From Canicola haemoglobinophilus (GTDB lineage Bacteria > Pseudomonadota > Gammaproteobacteria > Enterobacterales > Pasteurellaceae), in contig NZ_MUXZ01000004.1 of assembly GCF_002015075.1 (NCBI RefSeq), positions 155,066 through 219,065 on the forward strand: a DNA stretch of 64,000 bases, in the 5' to 3' direction. Positions within the stretch are counted from its first letter, which is position 1, and each line of letters begins with the position of its first letter. The notes beneath the pieces were generated by a model, which ran no database searches, was not told where the DNA came from, and worked only from the letters and a program-made list of their open reading frames with translations. Shown piece after piece: positions 52,261-61,186 of this stretch. A program made the translations under genes and the position numbers.

Positions 52261-52899
52261 ATGTCTAGACGACTTCTCACCTATATTTGTATTGATACTT
52301 CAGGCTCAATGAAAGGAGAGCCAATAGAAGCAGTGAATGTTGGTTTGCAATCACTTCTTTCTGCGTTGCGTCAAAATCCTTATGCATTGGAAAGCGTTTA
52401 TCTCTCTATTTCAACCTTTGATAATCAGATTAAAAATGTTTTACCTCTAACCGCACTTGAAGACGTTATCTTACCAACAATTAGTTGCCCAGATAGTGGG
52501 GCGACCTTCTTAGGTAAAATGTTGGAAGAGTTAGCAAGTGCGGTAAAAAAAGATCGTATTTTAGGTACAGAAACTCAAAAAGGCGATTGGCGTCCTATAC
52601 TTATTTTACTCACCGATGGTAAACCTTCTGATGTGATGGCTTATGAGCAAGCTATTCCAGCAGTGAAATCGCTCAATTTTGGCAACATTGTGGCTTGTGC
52701 TGCTGGCCCCAAAGCTGATCCAAAAGTATTAAAGAAACTGACTGATACAGTGGTGTCGTTAGATACGATGGATGCCAACAGTTTTGCACAATTCTTCCAA
52801 TGGGTTTCAGCTTCTGTTGCTCAAACCAGTGTTAGCGTTGGAGCACCTGCGAATAGTTCCCTTCCTCCTCCTCCAACAGAAATTAACATAGTGTTATAG
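52261..52899 (+). CDS. von Willebrand factor A protein, TerY-like (second copy)
   Basis: A 212-residue paralogue of the preceding protein, with MIDAS DTSGSMKG at residues 11-18, DSGATFLG near 79 and LLTDGKPSD near 119. It ends in SLPPPPTEINIVL. Equal length and shared ends point to a tandem duplication followed by divergence. It lies 72 bases after the first copy and 8 bases before the third vWA gene. Confidence 0.88.
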   Translation: MSRRLLTYICIDTSGSMKGEPIEAVNVGLQSLLSALRQNPYALESVYLSISTFDNQIKNVLPLTALEDVILPTISCPDSGATFLGKMLEELASAVKKDRILGTETQKGDWRPILILLTDGKPSDVMAYEQAIPAVKSLNFGNIVACAAGPKADPKVLKKLTDTVVSLDTMDANSFAQFFQWVSASVAQTSVSVGAPANSSLPPPPTEINIVL

Positions 52900-52907
52900 G
52901 AGATTTT

Positions 52908-53939
52908 ATGCGTCGTTTACCTGTGTATCTCGTCATTGATATTTCTGAGAGTATGGTGGGAGAAAATCTCCGCCAAATGCAAGAAGGAATGAGCCGATTA
53001 GTCAACCAGCTACGTCGTGACCCTTACGCCTTAGAAAGTGTTTATCTCTCGGTAATTGCTTTTGCTGGTGCAGCTGGAACATTAGCCCCTTTAACCGAGC
53101 TTGTTAGTTTTTATCCTCCCCGTTTACCGATTGGTTCTGGCACATCAATTGGTACAGCGTTAAATCATCTAATGGACTGTTTAGATAAAGACATTATTCG
53201 CAACACTGCCGAGAAAAAAGGTGATTGGAAGCCGCTTGTTTATTTTATGTCAGATGGAGCAAGTACTGATGACACTAATTCAGCAATTGTTCGTTGGAAA
53301 AATAGCTATTCGCATAGAGCGAAGCTGATCAATATTGGTATAGGAAAGTATGCAGATCTTTCTACCTTAAATGAAATTAGTGATCTCACTTATCGTTTAG
53401 ATGATGCGGATATTGAACAAGTCTATCGTGCACTTTGCGAATCTGTTGCAGATTCTATTTTAAGCCAAAGTCGCTCATTAGGTGTAGACACTCCAGTTTC
53501 GTTGAACAAAGACATTTTAGAAAGCGGTGCAGTTTCTTTAGTAAAAAATAGCGAAGAAGCCACCGCTCTTGACGAGAATTACGCCATTATTACTGGACTT
53601 TGTCGCAAGGTTAAACTGCCTTATTTAATGAAATATGAACGCATAGAGAATGTTTCATTTGGAGAGGCAATATTCCAGTATGTTGGAACTTATGCCGCAG
53701 AGAAAGATTATGAAGATTGGTCAGATCATCGAGTAAACCACAACAAAATTGCTGCGTCGCAACTTTGGGGTGGTGGTGGATGCCCACATTGCGGTTCTCC
53801 GTTTGGGCTGTCCGTTTGCGATTGTGGGCAAATATTTTGTACTGAGGGGGAGGGCGAGGTGGTTTGCCCTAGTTGCCAACAAAGTCTCTATATGAGTAGT
53901 GGTGAAGGCGATTTTGATATTACCCGATCAAGAGGTTAA
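52908..53939 (+). CDS. von Willebrand factor A protein with C-terminal zinc-ribbon domain, TerY-like
   Basis: A 343-residue protein: a vWA domain (about 1-190) with a MIDAS variant DISESMVG at residues 11-18, then a C-terminal domain (about 210-343) ending in a Cys-rich zinc ribbon, GCPHCGSPF...CDCGQIFC...CPSCQ. TerY proteins of the TerY-phosphorylation triad carry such a C-terminal metal-binding domain. The PP2C gene starts 3 bases after its stop, so the pair is tightly coupled. Confidence 0.87.
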   Translation: MRRLPVYLVIDISESMVGENLRQMQEGMSRLVNQLRRDPYALESVYLSVIAFAGAAGTLAPLTELVSFYPPRLPIGSGTSIGTALNHLMDCLDKDIIRNTAEKKGDWKPLVYFMSDGASTDDTNSAIVRWKNSYSHRAKLINIGIGKYADLSTLNEISDLTYRLDDADIEQVYRALCESVADSILSQSRSLGVDTPVSLNKDILESGAVSLVKNSEEATALDENYAIITGLCRKVKLPYLMKYERIENVSFGEAIFQYVGTYAAEKDYEDWSDHRVNHNKIAASQLWGGGGCPHCGSPFGLSVCDCGQIFCTEGEGEVVCPSCQQSLYMSSGEGDFDITRSRG

Positions 53940-53942
53940 ACG

Positions 53943-55541
53943 ATGCAAAAAGCCAGTGATTATTTTAAACAATTTGAACAATGGTTAGCAAAAGCAGATG
54001 CGAATTCGCTTGATGCATTTATCAATCAATATGAATACCTCGTTCGTCATTTGGTTGAACTAACAAATCAATTTAGCAATATAACTTCCTTAGATACGGA
54101 ACAAAATATGTATATGACGCCTAGTGAGAAAACACCTGTTCAGACAAAATTAGCAGTGATCAATTTAGAGAATGCGAAACAAGATGAATTTTACGTTTGC
54201 TATCAACGTGATGATTTTATCGTTAAAGATGTCAGTTTTTCTAAGGAATGTGGCTTAATATGGAATACAGAGAAAAGGGCCATTGAAGGCATGCCGACTG
54301 AAAGTGGCGAAGTTATCGTTTCATTCTTACTTGAGGATGGAACGACAGTTCAATCTACGCTGTTTATCAACCCAAATCCAAAGAAACTATGGAACAACAT
54401 TCCATCAGATCCTCAAAGTCGTTTTTGGAAACCAGATAATGCCAGCCATAAGATGGATACGCCGCAAGGTACATTGATTGCTGCTCGTCAACGTGGGCGT
54501 TCTCATGCGCATAAAGGCACTTGTTGTGATGATGATTTTGCTCTTGCTTACCATCAACCAACAGGCATTCATTTCTTAGCTGTTGCAGATGGTGCTGGAA
54601 GTGCGGAGTTTTCTCGAGAAGGTTCTAAAGTTGCTGTTAATGCTGCCAAAGAAAAAGTCATTGAATTACTTAATCTACCAGAAAAAAGTTACAAAGCATT
54701 CCCCGAGTTTTTAACTGAGGAAAGTCTCAAATTTGTTACACAGGGTGTTTTTAACAATGCAGTACAAGCGGCATTTTTAGCCCAACAAAAAACGGCCACT
54801 GATGCTGCTATAGAGCTGAAATCACTTTCTTGTACCTTATTACTCGCTTTTACCCTGCCTTTGAACGACAACCGTTGGTTTACTGCTTGTTATTGGATTG
54901 GTGATGGAGCCTCTGCCATTTTTAGCCCTGCACAAGCGGAAGTAAAAATATTGGGTGAAGTGGATGCTGGTCAATATTCAGGGGAAACGCAGTTTTTAAC
55001 CTCAAATGAGGCAAACTCAGATCAAATTATTAAGCGTATTTATACGGATATTCGAGATTATCCTCCACTATTAATGCTAATGACAGATGGTGTGTCTGAT
55101 CCTAAATTCCAAACAGATGCTCAGTTACAAAATCCTGAAAAGTGGCAACAATTCTGGGTTGAGTTGAATGAACCTTTAGTAAATAAAGAGGCAGAAAAAG
55201 CATTAGAAGAATGGTTAGATTTCTTTTCTAAAGGGGAACACGATGACCGTACACTCGCTATGTTCATTCCCTCATCAATTTATACAGAAATACGTAACAA
55301 CAAAGAGCAATCTGTAGGAACTATTTCACAAACAATAGAGGATAAAATTGATGGCGTAGTTGAGGCAGACTCTATTGCAAAAGAAGTTGTAAATATTTCA
55401 GCAGAGGCTACCGCTTGTATAGAAAGTGAAAGCAAAGAGGCATTACAGGAGAAGATCTCTAATATTTCATTAGATGAAATATCAGTCTCACAGATCAAAA
55501 TTACCTTGGTAAAAGCAAGTGACCAAGGAGGAGTGGCGTGA
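53943..55541 (+). CDS. PP2C-type phosphatase of the TerY-phosphorylation triad
   Basis: A 532-residue protein. About 160 N-terminal residues form a separate region with a possible beta-rich domain. The PP2C domain lies at about 170-450: CDDDFAL near 197, VADGAGSAEFSREG near 214, WIGDGASAIF near 318, LMTDGVSDP near 379 and EHDDRTLAMF near 437, so the metal-binding Asp residues are present. A low-complexity Glu/Ser/Ile-rich tail ends the protein. It overlaps the kinase gene by 4 bases, and is expected to reverse that kinase's phosphorylation. Confidence 0.88.
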   Translation: MQKASDYFKQFEQWLAKADANSLDAFINQYEYLVRHLVELTNQFSNITSLDTEQNMYMTPSEKTPVQTKLAVINLENAKQDEFYVCYQRDDFIVKDVSFSKECGLIWNTEKRAIEGMPTESGEVIVSFLLEDGTTVQSTLFINPNPKKLWNNIPSDPQSRFWKPDNASHKMDTPQGTLIAARQRGRSHAHKGTCCDDDFALAYHQPTGIHFLAVADGAGSAEFSREGSKVAVNAAKEKVIELLNLPEKSYKAFPEFLTEESLKFVTQGVFNNAVQAAFLAQQKTATDAAIELKSLSCTLLLAFTLPLNDNRWFTACYWIGDGASAIFSPAQAEVKILGEVDAGQYSGETQFLTSNEANSDQIIKRIYTDIRDYPPLLMLMTDGVSDPKFQTDAQLQNPEKWQQFWVELNEPLVNKEAEKALEEWLDFFSKGEHDDRTLAMFIPSSIYTEIRNNKEQSVGTISQTIEDKIDGVVEADSIAKEVVNISAEATACIESESKEALQEKISNISLDEISVSQIKITLVKASDQGGVA

Positions 55542-57037
55542 GCAAAATTATCACATTAACGGCTACAAATGGTGAAATGATCCAATTTGTCGATGAGGTC
55601 AAGGCACAAGGGGGAATGAAAGATGTTATGTTCTCTCCCAATAAAGATTATGTTGTTGCCTTTTTCCGTGAGCCTGCTGATCCCGCAACAAAAGAGCGGT
55701 TAGAAATAATTACGGGTACTTACCGAGAGCGTATCTTTAATCAAGAAGGCGGAGAGTATCTTAAAAAATTATTTTGCTGGCCAACAGCCGTTGTTGAACA
55801 TAATGGTAAGTTAGGTGTGGTGAGCCCTTTTTATCGTAACTGCTTTTTCTTTGAATATGGTAGTCGTAATAACGATATGCTTGGTATTAAAGGAAAGGAT
55901 AAAGATGGAAAGTGGTTTGCTAGTAGCAGTAACCGTAATAAGTTTCTTGATCCTAAAGAGCTTGGCGATTGGATGTTACATCTAAAAGTATGCTTAATGT
56001 TGGCTAGAGCCGTTCGCCGTATGCATATGGCAGGTTTAAGCCATAGCGACTTAGGCTATAAAAACTGTTTAATTGATCCAACAACTGGGCAGGCGTGCCT
56101 GATTGATATTGATGGTTTAGTCGTGCCTGGAAAGCATCCTCCAACGGTTGTAGGTACACCAGATTTTATCGCCCCTGAAGTGGTAGCCACGCAATATTTA
56201 GATAGAAGTGATCCAAAACGTAAGCTTCCAAGTAGAACTACGGATCTACATGCTTTGGCTGTATTGATCTATATGTATCTTCTCTATCGACATCCGCTTC
56301 GGGGAGATAAGGTTTTTGATACAAATGACAGTCAAAGAGATGAAGAGCTTGGAATGGGTGAAAAAGCACTCTTTATTGAGCATCCTATCGATAAAAGCAA
56401 CCGTATCAAAACACAGGGCTTAAAACCGAGCGAATTGCCTTGGAAGGATACAGATAAAATTCCTTATACCGTTACGGGTATTTATCTAAGTAAATTATTT
56501 GAAAGAGCCTTTATTGATAGTTTACACAATCCTCATCAACGTCCAACGGCAGATGAATGGGAACAAGCATTGGTTAAAACTGTAGATCTATTACAGCCTT
56601 GCCACAATCCTGATTGTGAGCAGAAATGGTATGCCTTTGATAATTCAACGAAACCGAAATGCCCATTCTGTGGAACAGCACACAAAGGGAAACTTCCCGT
56701 TCTTAATCTTTATTCGGCAGCACCCAACGGCAGCTATCGTCCAGATAATCATCGAATTATGGTTTATAGCGGTCAATCTCTATTTAAGTGGCATTCAGAT
56801 AATCGAGTATTTCCAAATGAAAAATTAAAAACAGAAGATACCAAACGGGTAGGGTATTTTGTTGAACATCAAGGAAGTTGGTGGCTAGTCAATGAAAACC
56901 TTCCAGAAATGTTTGATGTAAATAATAAGTCTGCTATTCCGATAGGTGAAAAAATTAAACTCGAACAAGATGTCAAAATCCTTCTACAAAAAGGAGAAGG
57001 AGGTAGATTGTTGATGGTACAAATGGCAGGTAACTAA
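55538..57037 (+). CDS. Protein kinase of the TerY-phosphorylation triad with C-terminal zinc ribbon
   Basis: A 499-residue protein with a Ser/Thr-kinase-like domain (about 40-350). The catalytic loop is HSDLGYKNCLID near residue 167, the DFG motif is altered to DIDG near 186, and VVGTPDFIAPEVV near 201 is the activation segment/APE. A zinc ribbon follows (CHNPDCEQKW...CPFCG, near 356-381), then about 110 residues that may bind a partner. It overlaps the PP2C gene by 4 bases. Substrates are unknown; TerD, TerY or TerC are plausible candidates. Confidence 0.86.
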   Translation: MSKIITLTATNGEMIQFVDEVKAQGGMKDVMFSPNKDYVVAFFREPADPATKERLEIITGTYRERIFNQEGGEYLKKLFCWPTAVVEHNGKLGVVSPFYRNCFFFEYGSRNNDMLGIKGKDKDGKWFASSSNRNKFLDPKELGDWMLHLKVCLMLARAVRRMHMAGLSHSDLGYKNCLIDPTTGQACLIDIDGLVVPGKHPPTVVGTPDFIAPEVVATQYLDRSDPKRKLPSRTTDLHALAVLIYMYLLYRHPLRGDKVFDTNDSQRDEELGMGEKALFIEHPIDKSNRIKTQGLKPSELPWKDTDKIPYTVTGIYLSKLFERAFIDSLHNPHQRPTADEWEQALVKTVDLLQPCHNPDCEQKWYAFDNSTKPKCPFCGTAHKGKLPVLNLYSAAPNGSYRPDNHRIMVYSGQSLFKWHSDNRVFPNEKLKTEDTKRVGYFVEHQGSWWLVNENLPEMFDVNNKSAIPIGEKIKLEQDVKILLQKGEGGRLLMVQMAGN

Positions 57038-57071
57038 TTTCTTACTTAATTAATACAAATAAGGAGTAAAA

Positions 57072-57650
57072 ATGGCAATTTCATTAAGTAAAGGACAAAA
57101 CGTCTCGTTAAGTAAAACAGCTCCAAGTTTAAAAAATGTTCTGATTGGATTGGGCTGGGATGCTCGTTCTACGGATGGGCAAGATTTTGACTTAGATGCA
57201 AGCATATTTCTTGTTGGGGAAAATGGCAAAGTGCTATCAGATAGTCACTTTATATTTTATAACCAACTACTTTCACCTTGTGGTGCTGTAGAACATACAG
57301 GAGATAATTTAACGGGTGATGGAGACGGCGACGATGAAAGTGTGATTGTGCGTTTAGATCAGGTTCAAACCAGTGTTAAATCATTATTTGTTACTGTGAC
57401 GATCCACGATGCGGATGCTCGTAAACAGAATTTTGGTCAAGTGAGCAATGCTTTTGTTCGCTTAGTTAATCATGAGACGGGTGAAGAGGTTGTTCGCTTT
57501 GATTTATCCGAAGATTACAGCACAGAAACTGCAATGGTATTTGGTGAGGTGTATCGCCACAATGGAGAATGGAAATTCCGTGCGATTGGTCAAGGATATG
57601 CTGGAGGTTTATATGCCTTATGCCAACAATATGGTGTTAATGTAGGCTAA
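57072..57650 (+). CDS. terD: TerD-family calcium-binding stress protein (first copy)
   Basis: A 192-residue cytoplasmic TerD protein. LSKGQNVSL near residue 5, GLGWDARSTDGQDFDLDAS in pieces near 27, HTGDNLTGDGDGDDE near 76 (acidic Ca2+ site) and HNGEWKF near 166 are diagnostic. Length equals E. coli-plasmid TerD (192). AAGGAG precedes the ATG. It is followed by a paralogue after 15 bases. Confidence 0.94.
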   Translation: MAISLSKGQNVSLSKTAPSLKNVLIGLGWDARSTDGQDFDLDASIFLVGENGKVLSDSHFIFYNQLLSPCGAVEHTGDNLTGDGDGDDESVIVRLDQVQTSVKSLFVTVTIHDADARKQNFGQVSNAFVRLVNHETGEEVVRFDLSEDYSTETAMVFGEVYRHNGEWKFRAIGQGYAGGLYALCQQYGVNVG

Positions 57651-57665
57651 ATTAAGGAGAAAAAT

Positions 57666-58244
57666 ATGAGTTTAACCCTTGAAAAAGGTCAAAATATTTC
57701 TTTAAATAAAGTTGATCCTGGATTACAAAATGTCATTATTGGATTAGGTTGGGATGCAAGATCAACCGATGGTCAGCCCTTCGATCTTGATGCTAGCATC
57801 TTTATGGTTAATGAAACTGAAAAAGTACCTTCTAACGGATATTTCGTTTTTTACAACCAAGCAAAATCACCTTGCGGATCAATTATTTACTCTGGCGATA
57901 ATTTGACAGGAGACGGCGATGGTGATGATGAAACTTTGACAGTAAATCTTAGCTCGGTTGATCCTCAAGTTAAATCACTTTTTATTACAGTTACTATTCA
58001 TCAAGCAGAAGAACGTAAGCAAAATTTCGGACAAGTGCGTAATGCTTTTGTTCGTCTTGTTAATCAGGATACGGGAAGAGAAGTTGTTCGTTTTGATCTT
58101 TCTGAAGATTACAGTATCGAAACTGCGATGATTTTTGGTGAACTTTATCGCCATAATGGAGAGTGGAAATTTAGAGCTATAGGACAAGGGTTATCTGGCG
58201 GTCTATTAGGACTATGTCAGCAATATGGTGTAGTTTTGGGATAA
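57666..58244 (+). CDS. terD: TerD-family calcium-binding stress protein (second copy)
   Basis: A 192-residue paralogue of the preceding gene, with LEKGQNISL near residue 5, GLGWDARSTDGQPFDLDAS in pieces and YSGDNLTGDGDGDDE near 76. The DGDGDD Ca2+-site acids are conserved. The pair is a tandem duplication, like terD/terE. AAGGAG lies ahead of the start. A third, frameshifted relative follows. Confidence 0.94.
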   Translation: MSLTLEKGQNISLNKVDPGLQNVIIGLGWDARSTDGQPFDLDASIFMVNETEKVPSNGYFVFYNQAKSPCGSIIYSGDNLTGDGDGDDETLTVNLSSVDPQVKSLFITVTIHQAEERKQNFGQVRNAFVRLVNQDTGREVVRFDLSEDYSIETAMIFGELYRHNGEWKFRAIGQGLSGGLLGLCQQYGVVLG

Positions 58245-58258
58245 AAAGGAATAAAAAA

Positions 58259-58841
58259 ATGGCAATTAGTTTACAAAAAGGGCAAAAAATCTCTTTAGAA
58301 AAAGAAGCAGGGCAAACGCTTACTCGTATCATTATGGGACTTGGTTGGGATGCAGCTAAAAAAGGGGGATTATTCGGGCTATTCGGAAGTAACAATAGCA
58401 TTGACTTAGATGCGTCGTGTTTACTATTTAATGACAAAAAAGAACGAGTTGATGTTGTTTGGTTTCGTCAATTAACAAGCCAAAGATGGTAGTATTAAAC
58501 ACACTGGTGATAACCGTACAGGCGATGGAGATGGCGATGATGAACAAATTATCGTAGATTTAAATCGAGTTCCAAACTATGTTACTGCGTTAGTATTTAC
58601 TGTAAATAATTTTACTGGACAAAATTTTGAGAAGGTTAGTAATGCCTATTGTCGCATTGTGAATGGATCGAATAATAAGGAAATCGCTCGTTATAACCTA
58701 TCAGCACAAGGTTCTCATACTGCACAAATTATGGCTAAAGTTTATCGTCATAATGGTGAATGGAAAATGCATGCCATTGGTGAAAATGGCTATGGTAGAA
58801 CAGTTGCAGATTTACTTACGGGTATTATTCCTCATCTTTAA
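58259..58841 (+). pseudogene. Third TerD-like gene (TerX/TerZ type), interrupted by a one-base frameshift
   Basis: Frame 1 from ATG 58259 encodes a TerD start (LQKGQKISLEK, GLGWDAAKKGG, an extra GLFGLFG loop, DLDASCLLF, VVWFRQL) and stops at TAG 58490-58492. The homologous reading resumes one base shifted, with KHTGDNRTGDGDGDDEQ, FTGQNFEKVSNAYCRI and HNGEWKMHAIGE, ending at 58841. Removing one A from AAA at 58482-58484 restores one frame of 193 residues. It may be a true loss, a slip-prone site or a sequencing error. A strong terminator follows. Confidence 0.88.
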
Positions 58842-58851
58842 ATAAACAAAT

Positions 58852-58883
58852 AAGAGCCTTATCCATCGGATAGTGGCTCTTTT
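58852..58883 (+). terminator. Terminator of the Ter operon
   Basis: AAGAGCC (58852-58858) pairs with GGCTCTT (58875-58881), with an inner stem TATCC/GGATA (58860-58864 and 58868-58872), followed by TT. It lies 11 bases past the last TerD-like stop. The rest of the gap to 59010 shows nothing recognisable. Confidence 0.8.
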
Positions 58884-59009
58884 AACTTTCTTTATAAAGA
58901 TATGTGGGTTTAGGTTTTATCACGTTTTTGTCGAGAGAAATTTGTCATATTGTCCACCTTTAACATAGCAAAAGCCAAGAGCAAAATCTGAGCTTTCTAC
59001 TTTTATGTT

Positions 59010-59351
59010 TTAACTTTGTTCTTTCACTGCTTCCAATGCACGTAATGCATAAGTGTAAGCTGCTCCTGCATTTAGCGCGATTGCCGTTGCTAATGCACCC
59101 GCAATTTCGCTATCAGTTGCGCCTGCTTTAGCCGCTTTTTCTGCGTGCACGCTAATACAGCTTTCGCAACGTGTAGTAATGGCTACAGCAATAGCAATAA
59201 GTTCACGAGTTTTTTCATCAAGTGCTTCCGCCGCCGCAGCTTGATCTAAGCCGATATAAGCTTGTAGCATTTTAGGATGTGCTTTACCTAATTCGCCGAA
59301 AGATTTTTTAACATGAGCTGTATGCTCTTTCCAATCTGTAAATGTTGTCAT
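59010..59351 (-). CDS. Carboxymuconolactone decarboxylase (AhpD-like) family protein
   Basis: A 113-residue helical protein of the CMD/AhpD family. The redox motif appears as CESCISVHAEKA near residue 58, with the Cys-x-x-Cys-x-x-x-His arrangement typical of AhpD-like thiol peroxidase partners. The ATG at 59351 is chosen, with GAGGAC upstream; an in-frame extension to 59423 has no family support. It is monocistronic between the convergent Ter operon and cydC. Confidence 0.88.
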   Translation of the reverse strand: MTTFTDWKEHTAHVKKSFGELGKAHPKMLQAYIGLDQAAAAEALDEKTRELIAIAVAITTRCESCISVHAEKAAKAGATDSEIAGALATAIALNAGAAYTYALRALEAVKEQS

Positions 59352-59455
59352 AAGAATGTCCTCTTTGTTAATAACGTTTTGTTTTATAGTATTAACCTTT
59401 CTTTTATGACAAAATTGCCACAAAAGAGCGGTGTAATTTTAAAAAGTTTTCAAAT

Positions 59456-61186
59456 TTAAATGCGTTCGATAAGCTGTTTAAAATAGCCTTTTTCTTGTTG
59501 AATGAGTTCGCTGTAATGACCTTGTTCAACCAAATGTCCATTATCAATCACACAAAGTAAATCAAATTGCTCAATGGCAGTTAAACGGTGAGTTACCATA
59601 ATCAGCGTTTTATTTTGACAATGTGTAAACAATAAATTCAGAATATGGCGTTCAGTATCACGATCCAATCCCTCTGTTGGTTCATCAAGCAGGATAATTG
59701 GTGCATCATTTAATAACACTCTAGCCAATCCTAAACGACGCTGTTCGCCTCCAGATAAAGGACGTCCGCCATCGCCTAACCATAAATCCAGCCCTTGATC
59801 TTGCTGAAGTAATTTCTCCAAGCCCACTTGTTGCAGAATGTGGCGCATTTTTTCATCTTCAATTTGTTGCTGGCTTGCAATTTGTAGATTATTGCGCAAA
59901 GTATCGCTAAAAATATGTACTCGTTGAGTGAGCAAACAAATATTGTTGCGTAGAGTTTCTTCGCTATAAACTTGGATTGGCTCACCTGCAAGTAAAAGTT
60001 CGCCTTGATTACAATCGTAATTACGCACTAATAATTGCAATAAGCTAGATTTACCACTTCCTGTTTTTCCTAAAATCGCAATTTTTTGCCCTGATTGAAT
60101 GGTTAAATCAATTTGTTGCAATGCCATATCATTACGTTCTGGATAAGAGAAATTTACTTTTTTTAATTGAATAAGCGGCTGTTCATTGTTTTGTAAAATC
60201 TTATCGCTATCAAATTGTACCAAGGGCTGTTGATCCAGAAGTTCATTAATACGTTCTGCAGATGAAATCACTTGTCCAATATGCAAGAATGCAGCACCAA
60301 TCGGCATAAGAATTTCAAATGAGGCAAGTGCAGCGAAGGCAAATAGCGCAATAAAAGCACTGTGATAGTCATCAATAGAAAATTGAGCTTTTGCTGCAAA
60401 CCAAAGGGTTATAGTAACAAGTAAACCATTAGCAAAAACCACAAGTGCGGTGGATAATCCAGCTAAATTTGTTTCTCGTTGTTGATAGGATTGCCATTCT
60501 AGTTCAATTTCTTTCAATTTTTCCTTTGAGCTAACAGCAGCATTAAAGAGCAAAAGCTCGGCCTGTGACTGAATAAACTCAATAAAATAAGTACGATAAA
60601 CTGAGCGAGATTGCGTTAATTTAGCACCAAACTTGCGCCCTAGCTGATAAAAAATCGCAGGTACAATTAAAAGCAGCAGTAATAAACTTGCACCGAGAAA
60701 TAGGGCGATAGAAACATTAAATAAACTTAAGCCGATAGTAATAAAAGCAATGACAGTTACCGCACTAATAAAAGGCGCAATAAGGCGTAAATATAATGTA
60801 TCTAAAGCATCTACATCTGCCACTAGGCGATTTAGCAAATCACTGTTGCGATAACGATTAAGCACTGCTGGGCTTAAAGGAATCAATTTACTAAAGACTT
60901 GTACTCGCAATTTTGCAAGCACTCGGAAAGTGGCATCATGAGTGACAACTTTTTCAAAATAACGGGTCACAGTCCGCCCAATAGCCAAGCCTCTAACGCT
61001 TGAAGAAGGGTAGAAGAAATTAAACAATGCACCAATGCCAGCTAAAGCCGTTGCAGCAAGAAACCAGCCAGAAAGGGTTAATAAACCGATGCTTGATGCC
61101 AGGCCTGCAATCATTAATATCCCCCCTAAAATGAGGGTAAATTTAGCGTGTGAAAATAAGCGAATAAAAGGAAGTAAAGCTCGCAT
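59456..61186 (-). CDS. cydC: CydC, glutathione/cysteine ABC exporter subunit
   Basis: A 576-residue half-transporter with six N-terminal membrane helices (about 1-310) and a nucleotide-binding domain with GKTGSGKSS near residue 374, LSGGEQRRLG near 478 and LLDEPTEG near 500. CydDC exports glutathione and cysteine to the periplasm and is needed to assemble cytochrome bd. It overlaps cydD by one base. In H. influenzae the same order trxB-cydD-cydC is found. Confidence 0.95.
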   Translation of the reverse strand: MRALLPFIRLFSHAKFTLILGGILMIAGLASSIGLLTLSGWFLAATALAGIGALFNFFYPSSSVRGLAIGRTVTRYFEKVVTHDATFRVLAKLRVQVFSKLIPLSPAVLNRYRNSDLLNRLVADVDALDTLYLRLIAPFISAVTVIAFITIGLSLFNVSIALFLGASLLLLLLIVPAIFYQLGRKFGAKLTQSRSVYRTYFIEFIQSQAELLLFNAAVSSKEKLKEIELEWQSYQQRETNLAGLSTALVVFANGLLVTITLWFAAKAQFSIDDYHSAFIALFAFAALASFEILMPIGAAFLHIGQVISSAERINELLDQQPLVQFDSDKILQNNEQPLIQLKKVNFSYPERNDMALQQIDLTIQSGQKIAILGKTGSGKSSLLQLLVRNYDCNQGELLLAGEPIQVYSEETLRNNICLLTQRVHIFSDTLRNNLQIASQQQIEDEKMRHILQQVGLEKLLQQDQGLDLWLGDGGRPLSGGEQRRLGLARVLLNDAPIILLDEPTEGLDRDTERHILNLLFTHCQNKTLIMVTHRLTAIEQFDLLCVIDNGHLVEQGHYSELIQQEKGYFKQLIERI

